In this document: positions 7,093 to 14,515 of the stretch, in pieces
Numbering within the stretch: the stretch's first letter is position 1
Layout: the number at the start of each line of letters is the position of its first letter
Source: a virus
Length of the DNA: 45,659 nucleotides
Direction: 5' to 3' (one strand)
Virus record (IMG/VR): IMGVR_UViG_3300037160_000009
Span: 1-45,659 of that record
Notes under the pieces: generated by a model
What the model saw: the letters and a program-made list of their open reading frames with translations, nothing else
Databases searched by the model: none
What the model was told of the DNA's origin: nothing
Translations under genes and position numbers: made by a program

Positions 7093-7112
7093 ATCCCCGG
7101 TTATGCGGGGAT
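7093..7112 (+). promoter_or_regulatory. Intergenic hairpin
   Basis: ATCCCC/GGGGAT 6-bp stem with an 8-base loop between the first two early genes. No T-run follows, so it is more likely an mRNA-stabilising or processing structure than a terminator. Confidence 0.45.
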
Positions 7113-7147
7113 GATATCACGATATTAACTCTAAAAGGAGAATGAAT

Positions 7148-7327
7148 ATGGCCCGCGTGAGAATCACAATCGAGTGCGACTATTGGTGTGAATATTCCGG
7201 GGGTCTGCATGATATGAAAGAAGTGGAGGACGCTACTCGCCACCGCTTGGAAAAGGATGACCCCGATGAGGAATGGATCATCCACGAGATATCTGCCAAA
7301 TTTATCCACGACTTGACAAAGCGATAA
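7148..7327 (+). CDS. Small early protein of unknown function
   Basis: 59 residues (MARVRITIECDYWCEYSGG...), unrecognised. AAAAGGAG at 7133-7140 lies 7 bases before the ATG at 7148, so that start is preferred over the ATG at 7142, which is too close. Short beta-strand-like N-terminus followed by an acidic helix. The next promoter's -35 box overlaps the end of this gene. Confidence 0.68.
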   Translation: MARVRITIECDYWCEYSGGLHDMKEVEDATRHRLEKDDPDEEWIIHEISAKFIHDLTKR

Positions 7328-7341
7328 TCGTGGTGTACACT
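7313..7341 (+). promoter_or_regulatory. Sigma-70-type promoter for the 7379 gene and amidoligase genes
   Basis: TTGACA at 7313-7318, 17-base spacer ending GTGGTG, TACACT at 7336-7341. It follows the same pattern as the promoters at 6047 and 10096. The start site would be near 7348, leaving a leader of about 30 bases. Confidence 0.82.
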
Positions 7342-7378
7342 AAGAATCGTGTCTTAAACCCTTTTCTGGAGATCGCAT

Positions 7379-7681
7379 ATGCTGTCTAGTGCTGCTGTTC
7401 GTTCGTTCATTGCGTCATTGTTCGGCTTTAGCGAAGCAACTTCGCCTAAGCCTGTTGATTTCCCTAATTCGTCTATTCCTGGACAACCGGATCCGACAGA
7501 CGTTTACCAGGATAAGGTGGACGCCATCAATGATGCGTTGGATGATCCCCGTTTTGAGTTCCGTTCACTCGCGGCCTTGCAAAAGGTAAGTGGTGCAAGT
7601 GAGGAGGAAGTGCGGATCATCGTGATTGATGAATTGGGCGGACGTACCGCACGCGACAATTCGCGTCTTTTTACCTTGTAA
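7379..7681 (+). CDS. Small early protein with a possible winged-helix-like C-terminus
   Basis: 100 residues. The N-terminal 40 are Ser/Pro-rich and look disordered. The rest (ALDDPRFEFRSLAALQKVSG, then SEEEVRIIVIDELGGRTA) resembles a small helical domain common in bacterial proteins where a helix-turn-helix recognises a target after a DPRW/FRT-type motif. TGGAG sits eight bases before the ATG. Transcribed from the promoter ending at 7341. A regulatory role is possible but not demonstrated. Confidence 0.65.
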   Translation: MLSSAAVRSFIASLFGFSEATSPKPVDFPNSSIPGQPDPTDVYQDKVDAINDALDDPRFEFRSLAALQKVSGASEEEVRIIVIDELGGRTARDNSRLFTL

Positions 7682-7694
7682 GCAAGGTAAACGA

Positions 7695-7739
7695 GTAGTG
7701 GCAGGTTGCCTAGTGTGGGTTCAATTCCCGCACACTACT
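7695..7739 (+). ncRNA. Truncated tRNA-like element (acceptor stem plus T-arm) abutting a start codon
   Basis: GTAGTG (7695-7700) pairs with CACTAC (7733-7738), 7 bp if the outer A-T is counted. A 5-bp T-stem GTGGG/CCCGC carries a canonical seven-base T-loop TTCAATT. D and anticodon arms are replaced by 13 bases containing a small GGCA/TGCC hairpin. The discriminator-like T at 7739 is followed by TT and the ATG of the amidoligase gene. It holds what RNase P and RNase Z need but cannot decode. Confidence 0.6.
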
Positions 7740-7741
7740 TT

Positions 7742-9133
7742 ATGCCCGCAGAAGATCAAAACTTGCTATTCACGCTTGCACCTTGCGACGTACCGCTAAT
7801 CGCTTCTGAAGCGATTTGTTGCGGCCATTGTGGTGAAGAGTGTCACCACAATGAAACGCGTACAGTGGGTGCCCTGGTACTATGCGAGGAATGCCACCAA
7901 TGTCCCGCGTGCAATAACTTTGTCACTAATGACGAGTCTATTGCCGTTAACGGGGATATTCATTGTACGGATTGTGCCAACACATGCGATGAATGTGGTA
8001 ACGGGCATACGACCGACGATTTGTCCTGTGCGTATGACGGAGAATCCAGCCGACGGAACCACAACCCGCAAACGTTATGTGAGGATTGCTGTTGGCAGTG
8101 TGCGGATTGTTCCGGCCAATACTATGGTTCTAGTAGTGAAAATGCCAGTGAGGATGCAATTTGTGCTCGTTGTGCGGAAACCTATTTCCATTGCGACGAA
8201 TGCTCCTGCATGATCCACAGTGAGGAAGCACATAGCAACGAGAATGGCACATATTGTGAATCGTGTTATGACCCTGATTGTGGCGAGGATGAGGATGAGG
8301 ATGAGGACAGACCTACTCCGCCTCTTCACAATCACTCATATACACCAGTGCTAAAGTTTCACGCGTTGCCTGATGAGGCAATAGGTGCCTTAACACTAGG
8401 TTGGGAATTGGAAGTGGATCATAAGGATATTCGTGTTCGCAGATCGGATATCGTTGCGGCGGCATTGCCCGATTTCATTTACTGTAAAGAGGATGGAAGC
8501 CTTAAACATGGGTTCGAGATGGTATCGCATCCTGGCACTTGGAACTATTGGGACGCGGCGGACCTAAGCTTTTGTGGCAAGCTTGTCACTATGGGATATC
8601 GGTCATACGATACGTCAACCTGTGGTATGCACGTCCATGTGCCGTTCTCGTTTCTTAATGAGACAGAACGATACAAGCTACTGCTATTCTTCCGCGAGAA
8701 TCAAGAATTCGTGGTGAGACTATCCCGACGTAAGGGCCAGAAGTCTGAACCACTTGATTCTGATTTAGTGCAACTAACAAATTATGCCGCGTTGGATGAT
8801 AGCAAGAAATCAGAATTGTTACGCAAGGCAAAAGGTAAGGATGGAAGCCGATATCAAGCGATTAACTTAACCAATGGAAAGACGGTGGAATTCCGCATCT
8901 TCCGTGGCACGCTTAATCCGGTGTCGGTTAAACGTAACCTTGCGTTGGTTACGATGCTATGCCACTATGCGAAACATTGTACCGCCAGTGTGAAGGATAT
9001 GACCACGAAAGCTTTCCTCCACTACTGCCGATGGCATGGAGCGAAGATCATAGGTAAGGATGCCCACAAGGCATTGTACGTTTGGGTGAAGATAGCGGTA
9101 AAGAAGCAACTAGACCACGATGAGGGACATTAA
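7742..9133 (+). CDS. LIM-like zinc-finger protein fused to an amidoligase domain
   Basis: 463 residues from the ATG at 7742, which has no Shine-Dalgarno and starts two bases after the tRNA-like element. Residues about 25-190 hold many CxxC/CxxH knuckles (CGHCGEECHH, CEECHQCPACN, CDECGNGH, CARCAETYFHCDEC) spaced like tandem LIM or treble-clef fingers. An acidic linker (EDEDEDEDR) follows. From about 215 comes the amidoligase fold (Pfam Amidoligase_2 type): LGWELEVD, CKEDGSLKHGFEMVSHP, CGMHVHVP and VEFRIFRGTL. Such enzymes form amide bonds between carboxylates and amines using ATP. The downstream amidotransferase could be its partner. Confidence 0.85.
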   Translation: MPAEDQNLLFTLAPCDVPLIASEAICCGHCGEECHHNETRTVGALVLCEECHQCPACNNFVTNDESIAVNGDIHCTDCANTCDECGNGHTTDDLSCAYDGESSRRNHNPQTLCEDCCWQCADCSGQYYGSSSENASEDAICARCAETYFHCDECSCMIHSEEAHSNENGTYCESCYDPDCGEDEDEDEDRPTPPLHNHSYTPVLKFHALPDEAIGALTLGWELEVDHKDIRVRRSDIVAAALPDFIYCKEDGSLKHGFEMVSHPGTWNYWDAADLSFCGKLVTMGYRSYDTSTCGMHVHVPFSFLNETERYKLLLFFRENQEFVVRLSRRKGQKSEPLDSDLVQLTNYAALDDSKKSELLRKAKGKDGSRYQAINLTNGKTVEFRIFRGTLNPVSVKRNLALVTMLCHYAKHCTASVKDMTTKAFLHYCRWHGAKIIGKDAHKALYVWVKIAVKKQLDHDEGH

Positions 9134-9135
9134 CT

Positions 9136-10092
9136 ATGTGTTTGATTATCTACGCTCCCGAATCCGCCACACCTATCCCCGACGAATGGATAGATAGCGG
9201 TTGGCAGGCGAATTCGCACGGTGCCGGTTATATGTTCGCGACCGGCGGTAAATTGGTTGTACGCAAACCCTTCTACAAATTGAAGGAATTGAAAGAAGCG
9301 TACGCTACCGATCATAAGCAATATGGCAAGGTGTCTGCTTTCGTTATGCACTTCCGATGGAGCACGCACGGCACGCGTGAAGTAGAGAACGTCCATCCTC
9401 ATATCCTGGCCGGCGGGGATGTAGGCTTGGTTCACAACGGGATTCTGTCCGATTTCACTCCGCCTTACAAGTCGGAAATGTCGGATACTGCATTCTTCTG
9501 CAGCACCGTTCTAATGGGTCGCACCCCGTTGCAACTGCTATCGGAAGAATTTGCTAAGTCCCTGGAAGATATGATCGGTACGGGTAACAAGCTGGTGCTA
9601 ATGGATAGTGACGGTAACGTTACCATACCGAACCTATCACAAGGTGTATGGGATGGCAATTGCTGGCTTAGCAACGCGTCGTACTTGCCTTCTCCCGGCA
9701 CCAAATGGGTGAATAAGACGTGGACCCCTTCCGTGGTGTCGGATATCGCGAGGGGCATGTCATTCGGGGAATGGCGGAAAGAGGACTATAACGAATATCC
9801 GGAAGAAGAAGATGGGGCGAAATTGCCTATGGCTTATCAGAAGGATATACCGTCATACGACGATGGGGCGGACGATGAGTGTAGGGAAGTGATTGAAGAC
9901 ATTGAAGACTTACTCTTCGCCCGGCTGGAGGACTTGACGCCAGCACAGGAGCATAGGCTATCCGATCTTGTAGACTGGTGGATGGAACAGGAGGCATTAG
10001 AATCGGAGGTGGATCAACGGTGGGAAAGTTACCGCAAGATGGAACAGGATGCGGATAACCTGTTCGCTAATGCGATGGCAAAAGAAGCGTAG
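9136..10092 (+). CDS. Class II glutamine amidotransferase-like protein
   Basis: 318 residues. The Ntn-hydrolase glutaminase fold releases ammonia from glutamine. Cys2, exposed after Met removal (MCLIIYAPES), is the expected nucleophile. FRWSTHGTREVENVHPHI and GLVHNGILSD match the glutamine-binding and oxyanion motifs of GATase class II. The C-terminal 90 residues are acidic and helical (ECREVIEDIEDLL, WWMEQEALESEVDQRW), perhaps a docking region. It starts two bases after the amidoligase stop with GAGGG upstream, so the pair is co-expressed and probably acts on the same substrate. Confidence 0.88.
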   Translation: MCLIIYAPESATPIPDEWIDSGWQANSHGAGYMFATGGKLVVRKPFYKLKELKEAYATDHKQYGKVSAFVMHFRWSTHGTREVENVHPHILAGGDVGLVHNGILSDFTPPYKSEMSDTAFFCSTVLMGRTPLQLLSEEFAKSLEDMIGTGNKLVLMDSDGNVTIPNLSQGVWDGNCWLSNASYLPSPGTKWVNKTWTPSVVSDIARGMSFGEWRKEDYNEYPEEEDGAKLPMAYQKDIPSYDDGADDECREVIEDIEDLLFARLEDLTPAQEHRLSDLVDWWMEQEALESEVDQRWESYRKMEQDADNLFANAMAKEA

Positions 10093-10095
10093 CAT

Positions 10096-10124
10096 TTGAC
10101 AAGCGGGGGAACGTGGTGTATACT
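10096..10124 (+). promoter_or_regulatory. Sigma-70-type promoter
   Basis: TTGACA at 10096-10101, 17-base spacer ending GTGGTG, TATACT at 10119-10124. It would serve the 10152 gene with a leader of about 20 bases containing AAAGGCAGGTG as ribosome-binding site. Confidence 0.86.
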
Positions 10125-10151
10125 AGAAACCTATTGAAAGGCAGGTGATTT

Positions 10152-10415
10152 GTGGGCGGAGTAAGTAAGGCGGATGGCCGCAAGCATACTAAACATGCGT
10201 CCTATTACGGCAGTCTGCCGCCTAGGATTGAGAAGCGTAAGGACAGGAACGTTGTGCGATCTTCTCATGGTAAGTTTACGCGTGAGGCATTGCGTAAGCA
10301 TCAAGAAAAGGTAGAGGGTTCGCGTAAGCCTAAGATTCGCGTTAAGGTCCGGAAGATCGAATGTCCACTAGATCGCTGGATAAAGTACATCCCCGCTAAC
10401 GTCGAATTCGGGTAA
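10152..10415 (+). CDS. Small basic early protein
   Basis: 87 residues with a GTG start, unrecognised. Rich in Lys and Arg (PPRIEKRKDRN, REALRKHQEKVEG, RKPKIRVKVRKIE), so a nucleic-acid-binding role is likely but unproven. A GGCAGG ribosome-binding site lies at suitable distance, and the gene is the first downstream of the promoter at 10096. Confidence 0.68.
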   Translation: MGGVSKADGRKHTKHASYYGSLPPRIEKRKDRNVVRSSHGKFTREALRKHQEKVEGSRKPKIRVKVRKIECPLDRWIKYIPANVEFG

Positions 10416-10434
10416 CTTTTACAGGAGACTGACA

Positions 10435-10668
10435 ATGAAAGCGTTTTTGATTACGGTTCCCTCAGACGACACCCCTAGCGGTAAAGCACTGGACGATATC
10501 CCGATAGGGACTGCCTTTACCGGAGAAATAGAGGGCGTTACGTCCTGTTTTTTGAAAGCGGGGGAGAATGTCTATGACCTAAAAAGCGACCTGAGTTGTG
10601 AAGTTGATAACTATGATGCTGTCGTCACGAACTATAAACCCGTCACGCTTGCTATCAGCGTGAAGTAA
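10435..10668 (+). CDS. Small early protein of unknown function
   Basis: 77 residues beginning MKAFLITVPSDD, unrecognised. Predicted mixed beta strands, no membrane segment, no metal motif. CAGGAG lies 8 bases upstream of the ATG, a strong ribosome-binding site that contrasts with the next gene, which has none. The gene is followed by the tRNA-like sequence. Confidence 0.68.
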   Translation: MKAFLITVPSDDTPSGKALDDIPIGTAFTGEIEGVTSCFLKAGENVYDLKSDLSCEVDNYDAVVTNYKPVTLAISVK

Positions 10669-10706
10669 CGATTGACGCCCGCTAGTCGGCTTGTAAGCTA
10701 GATGTA

Positions 10707-10781
10707 GTGCTAGTGGTCTAATTGGCAGGGATGCTCGCCTCAAAGGGCGGGAAGACGTAGGTTCGATTCCTATCTAGCACT
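10707..10781 (+). tRNA. tRNA-like gene with CAA anticodon and 8-base anticodon loop
   Basis: Acceptor GTGCTAG/CTAGCAC is 7 bp and perfect. T8 is present, the D-loop has GG, and the T-arm GTAGG/CCTAT carries TTCGATT. The anticodon stem CTCGC/GGCGG includes one wobble and would leave an eight-base loop CTCAAAGG with T33 and anticodon CAA (Leu, codon UUG). A six-base loop forms if the extra C-G pairs. The variable loop is only 5 bases, unlike bacterial tRNA-Leu. No CCA is encoded. The next gene's ATG begins two bases after the discriminator T. Confidence 0.68.
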
Positions 10782-10783
10782 TT

Positions 10784-10978
10784 ATGAGTAAGCAGAATAC
10801 ATTAGTTGAGAAGCGTAGGCGTTTTCAGGAGCGAGCAAGGCACAAGGCAGCGGCGAAGCCACCCTCTTTGGGCATTGCCATTGACCGTAAGACGGTCCTG
10901 GCTCACCGCTACCTTGCTCGCAAGGGGTTTGACTTTAGCGAGGGCGTTGCCACCGTAGATTTAACGAGAGTCAAATGA
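10784..10978 (+). CDS. Small basic early protein directly after the tRNA
   Basis: 64 residues, Lys/Arg-rich N-terminus (KRRRFQERARHKAAAK), unrecognised. The ATG lies two bases downstream of the tRNA discriminator and has no Shine-Dalgarno in the 20 bases before it, so translation as a leaderless message after tRNA 3' processing is conceivable. Its TGA overlaps the next ATG as ATGA. Confidence 0.64.
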   Translation: MSKQNTLVEKRRRFQERARHKAAAKPPSLGIAIDRKTVLAHRYLARKGFDFSEGVATVDLTRVK

Positions 10979-11142
10979 GTAAATCTCAGCAAGATCGGCT
11001 AGAGAAACTTCTAGAGTCCGGCGACCAGTCTGCTTATGAGGCGGCACTAGAGGATATGCGTACTCGCCGATCTAAGCGTAAGGCGAAGGAAGTGCCAGAC
11101 GTAGAGGACGTGGAATACTTATTGGACTTGATGGATGAATAA
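10975..11142 (+). CDS. Very small early protein
   Basis: 55 residues (MSKSQQDRLEKLLESGDQSA...), helical and charged, with an acidic end (VPDVEDVEYLLDLMDE). It starts in an ATGA overlap with the preceding stop and overlaps the following start by 8 bases. This tight packing, continuous with its neighbours, supports a real gene despite its size. No family recognised. Confidence 0.6.
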   Translation: MSKSQQDRLEKLLESGDQSAYEAALEDMRTRRSKRKAKEVPDVEDVEYLLDLMDE

Positions 11143-11380
11143 GCCACCCGGTTACTATCCGCCCAACCTTGATTTCCAGTTTGCGGCGGACGTATTCGAT
11201 CTACGTTTTGTGGATCGTACCGCACAGCGTAACCTTACCCCGCTGGGGGTGCTACTCAACGTGTGGTATTGGTATGAGAAACATGAGAAGGAGTGCGGCC
11301 CCGCGTTTAAGCCGATACAGGCGAGCATACGGGAGTTGCTAGAACGTGAGGCCCCCGATCAACTGGAGCAATTGAAATGA
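11135..11380 (+). CDS. Early protein of unknown function
   Basis: 81 residues beginning MNKPPGYYPPNLDFQF, unrecognised. Aromatic-rich centre (LLNVWYWYEKHEKECG) and a helical end. Overlaps both neighbours (8 and 4 bases), so it is translationally coupled within the early operon. No membrane or metal motif is apparent. Confidence 0.65.
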   Translation: MNKPPGYYPPNLDFQFAADVFDLRFVDRTAQRNLTPLGVLLNVWYWYEKHEKECGPAFKPIQASIRELLEREAPDQLEQLK

Positions 11381-11964
11381 CAGAAGACACAAAGACAAAC
11401 CTTGATGATGCTTTTAAGTTGCGGCGTGCAATTTGTGCGGTGGCGGATGGCCTGCAATCGCAATACAAGTGCATGGTGGATCAGTTTCTCCGTTTCGTGT
11501 CGCCTTCAATGGTACGCGAGTACGGAAGCAACTTCCCCTACACCTGCCGCACGCACAACCTAAATGCGGAACGCTGCTCGCACAGCGGGCTGTATCCGCT
11601 GCTCTACTTCCACATAGGCAATGCAATCAAGGCGTATTACGACGGCTTCCACGGACAGACCTACATTCAAGCGGACTCTTTCCCAGACCGGCTTAGGTTG
11701 CTCGAAGAAGTGGCAATACAGGGACTTTACGCTTTTACATTTGACGGCAGTGATTCTTTGGGGTATAGTCTGCTTACCCTTTCGCTCGCTAAGGAAATTC
11801 TGCGAGCGAAGAATCAACTAGAGGCGGAGAAGTTTAAGCGTGAGGACGCGGCATATGCCCTACTCGATCAGACAGAAGCGGAGCGACCGCATGACACCGG
11901 AGGAGTGCCAAGTGATGGGGAGCCTGGAGTTCTACCAATTCAGTACGACGAAGACAACGGCTAA
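11377..11964 (+). CDS. Early protein of unknown function
   Basis: 195 residues, ATGA-coupled to the gene before. Predicted mostly helical. It contains a cysteine/histidine-bearing segment CRTHNLNAERCSHSG that could bind metal, and a long C-terminal helix (LAKEILRAKNQLEAEKFKRE). No family is recognised. The last 74 bases overlap the start of the next gene in another frame. Confidence 0.66.
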   Translation: MTEDTKTNLDDAFKLRRAICAVADGLQSQYKCMVDQFLRFVSPSMVREYGSNFPYTCRTHNLNAERCSHSGLYPLLYFHIGNAIKAYYDGFHGQTYIQADSFPDRLRLLEEVAIQGLYAFTFDGSDSLGYSLLTLSLAKEILRAKNQLEAEKFKREDAAYALLDQTEAERPHDTGGVPSDGEPGVLPIQYDEDNG

Positions 11965-12292
11965 GGATTGGTGTGCTACTCGCGATCTATATGACGAATA
12001 CCGCACATATGTTAAAGTGTACGATAACGTGCGTGAGGGTGTGGACACCCTGGACATAGGCCGGTTCGGATACGCCTTGCGTAGGGTCTTTGGATTAGAC
12101 GACTCACGCAAGGCTAGGGTTCGCGTTAGAGGAAAGAATATCAATGGATACCGATACGTCACCGGCCCCCGATCAATCCGACTCGCTACAATCACTTTTG
12201 AACCAAAGAGAATTCGCGTTGAAACCGCCCCCACCCCCGACCTACACACCCGTATCGCAGAGCGAAGGGCAAGGATGGCCCAAGATTGGTGA
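11891..12292 (+). CDS. Small protein with a primase-tail-like winged-helix segment
   Basis: 133 residues from the ATG at 11891 (MTPEECQVMGSLEF). The part DIGRFGYALRRVFGLDDSRK with VRVRGKNINGYRYVTGPR resembles the winged-helix tail found at the C-terminus of P4/D5-type primase-helicases, here as a free-standing protein. It may therefore assist replication by binding DNA. The gene overlaps its upstream neighbour by 74 bases and its downstream neighbour by 149. An alternative start is the ATG at about 11914 (MGSLEF). Confidence 0.58.
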   Translation: MTPEECQVMGSLEFYQFSTTKTTAKDWCATRDLYDEYRTYVKVYDNVREGVDTLDIGRFGYALRRVFGLDDSRKARVRVRGKNINGYRYVTGPRSIRLATITFEPKRIRVETAPTPDLHTRIAERRARMAQDW

Positions 12293-12458
12293 TACCGTGT
12301 ATGTCGCGGAGTACGGACATGGGGCGAGGAAAGCGTGTGTTGCCGCCCGCGAGAACAAGTTTGTAGAGCTTGTATTCTGGGACGGAATGCCGTATCGTAC
12401 GTGCTACCTTGATAGCGTATTCCGTACCGCCGCTGAGGCAGAGTGGGCCGCAAAGTGA
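12144..12458 (+). CDS. Small protein of unknown function ahead of the DNA polymerase
   Basis: 104 residues. The first 45 are Pro/Ser-rich and overlap the preceding gene in another frame. The remaining 60 (WPKIGDTVYVAEYGHG, VELVFWDGMPYRTCYLD) look like a compact SH3-like beta barrel seen in many small phage proteins. The TGA overlaps the polymerase GTG as GTGA. The function is not known, but coupling to the polymerase suggests a replication accessory. Confidence 0.66.
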   Translation: MDTDTSPAPDQSDSLQSLLNQREFALKPPPPPTYTPVSQSEGQGWPKIGDTVYVAEYGHGARKACVAARENKFVELVFWDGMPYRTCYLDSVFRTAAEAEWAAK

Positions 12459-14515
12459 CTCGATTGCCACCACCACCCCCTAAGTACAGCCGAATACCCC
12501 TGGCCCCAAAGCCGGGGGTAGCTTCGTGGGTAGACATTCTTCGCGAGTGTGGGTATCCCGGTGACGTGCTGGTGATAGATTTTGAAACGTACTTCGACGA
12601 TCAGTACAGTCTAAAGAACCTTAGCACTATTGAGTTTATCACCGATCCTCGATTCGAGGTAGTGAGTTGTGCGTTCACATGGGCTAACGGCAGGACAGTT
12701 TGTAAGCTAAGTGAATCCGTAAGGGATCATATTCAAAATCTCCAATGCGAATACGGGGCGAACCTTGAAGGCGTCACGGTTGTTGCACAGAATGCCAATT
12801 TTGACCTTTGCATTCTATGGAAGCACTACGGGATTAACCCTCCCTACGTGATTGACTTGCTAGGGCTGGCCCGTCATATCAATAGCCGACAGAAGAACGA
12901 CCTTGCTACGCTCTGCAAGCAATACAAGCTGAAAGACAAGGGAGATACCAGCAACTTCAAGAACTTTAGCTTCCGGGAACGGATGATAAAGCCGAAGGGC
13001 CGGGGGAAGAACAAACAGCCTATCGCACTTGCTGCCCCTACTGAGGAGCAGATTTCTGCATTGCGTGAGTACAACGTGAATGACAACCTACGCGAGTGGG
13101 AGCTATTCACTATCATACTCCCGCTGCTTAGCAACCCTAAGACGGAGCTAAGGATCATGCAATCGACCCTGGAGCTATTCACGAAGCCTGTCCTTGAAGT
13201 GGATATGGCGAGGGGTGAGGAGCTAATCAGGTTGTATGATGAGCAGATAGAGCAATCGCTACCGGAGGGCTTAACGCGAGACGATATCAGCGGGAACAAG
13301 TCGTTTGAGTGGAAGCTAGGCGAAGCGATTAAGGCCGCTGGCGAGTCTGTCCTACAGTACACCAAATGGGGCAAGAAGGGTGCAATGTTGGCGTTGGCTA
13401 AGGCCGACGACTCCCGCGAAGTGCTGCTTAATCACCCTGATCCGGCGGTTCGGCAGTTGATGAAAGCCCGCGTTGCGGTGAAATCCTGGCCGCTGCATAT
13501 CTCTCGCGTCCAAAGCATCATGGCCCAAGCTAAGGCCAACGATGGGGTGTTGTGCGTCCCGTTGAAGTATTGCGGGGCACACACTGGCCGCGACTCGGGC
13601 GGGGAGGGTATCAACCTACAAAATTTGAGTAGCCGGGGAGACGATCTGCTTAACGCGATACGCCACATGATTGTTGCCTCCAAGGGCCACAAGCTGGTGA
13701 TTGTAGACGCGGCACAGATTGAAGGACGCGGTACGCCGTGGATTGCGGGACAACAGGATTCCGTGGACCGTTGGGCCGCTGGAGTGGATCAATACAGCCA
13801 CTTCGCCTCAAAGGTTCTCGGCTATCAGGTGCGGAAGCCTAGCCGCGATGAGCCGGAGATCGTATACAAACGCCTAAAGTGGGCTAGAGACGCCGTAGGT
13901 AAGATCGGCGTACTCGGTTGCGGTTATGGTATGGGTGCGGAAAAGGCTATGAGTTATGCGAAGGGAGCGATTGATCTTGACACAGCGACAAAGATTGTTG
14001 AGACTTTTCGGCGAGAGCATTCCTGCATTGTCCAATTCTGGCGTGACGTGGAAAAGGCTTTTGTGTACACAGCCAAGTATAGACGGCCTTGCTCTATGCC
14101 CCGTGGAATTCGGTTCGATCCCTATAACGAGTGCGGAGTGCTGCTCACTCTTCCCAACAGCCGGGAGCTTCACTACCCCATCACTAAATTAGTCCAAGAC
14201 AAGTGGGGGGAGAAGATAGAGTTGTACAATGGTATGACTCGGAGTTGGGAACACACTTGGGGTGGCGGTCTGACTGAGAACATCGTACAAGCGTTCTGCC
14301 GCGATGCGTTCCTAGAAGCGATGCTTCGCATTCAGGATCAAGGATATCCTACGGCCCTTCGCGTACACGATGAGTTGGTGATTTGCGTTCCAGAGGATGA
14401 AGCGGAGAAGGTGTTAGAGATTGCGATCAAGGAAATGTCCGTAACTCCGGTGTGGGCCGCTGGCCTACCTCTTGGAGCAGAGGGTAACATTAGCCAAAGG
14501 TACGGTAAAGAATGA
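12455..14515 (+). CDS. Family A DNA polymerase with 3'-5' exonuclease
   Basis: About 686 residues, replicative polymerase. The exonuclease has DEDD motifs: VIDFETY (Exo I, near residue 42), AQNANFDL (Exo II) and YNVNDN (Exo III). The polymerase has the GRDSGGEGINLQNLSSR segment before the palm, motif A VDAAQIEGRG, O-helix region KIGVLGCGYGMG and motif C RVHDELV. Motif A differs from the usual DYSQIELR by having Ala-Ala where Tyr-Ser is expected. The start is taken as GTG at 12455, overlapping the preceding stop; GTG at 12443 is also in frame. No 5'-3' exonuclease domain is present, as usual for phage enzymes. Confidence 0.93.
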   Translation: MTRLPPPPPKYSRIPLAPKPGVASWVDILRECGYPGDVLVIDFETYFDDQYSLKNLSTIEFITDPRFEVVSCAFTWANGRTVCKLSESVRDHIQNLQCEYGANLEGVTVVAQNANFDLCILWKHYGINPPYVIDLLGLARHINSRQKNDLATLCKQYKLKDKGDTSNFKNFSFRERMIKPKGRGKNKQPIALAAPTEEQISALREYNVNDNLREWELFTIILPLLSNPKTELRIMQSTLELFTKPVLEVDMARGEELIRLYDEQIEQSLPEGLTRDDISGNKSFEWKLGEAIKAAGESVLQYTKWGKKGAMLALAKADDSREVLLNHPDPAVRQLMKARVAVKSWPLHISRVQSIMAQAKANDGVLCVPLKYCGAHTGRDSGGEGINLQNLSSRGDDLLNAIRHMIVASKGHKLVIVDAAQIEGRGTPWIAGQQDSVDRWAAGVDQYSHFASKVLGYQVRKPSRDEPEIVYKRLKWARDAVGKIGVLGCGYGMGAEKAMSYAKGAIDLDTATKIVETFRREHSCIVQFWRDVEKAFVYTAKYRRPCSMPRGIRFDPYNECGVLLTLPNSRELHYPITKLVQDKWGEKIELYNGMTRSWEHTWGGGLTENIVQAFCRDAFLEAMLRIQDQGYPTALRVHDELVICVPEDEAEKVLEIAIKEMSVTPVWAAGLPLGAEGNISQRYGKE

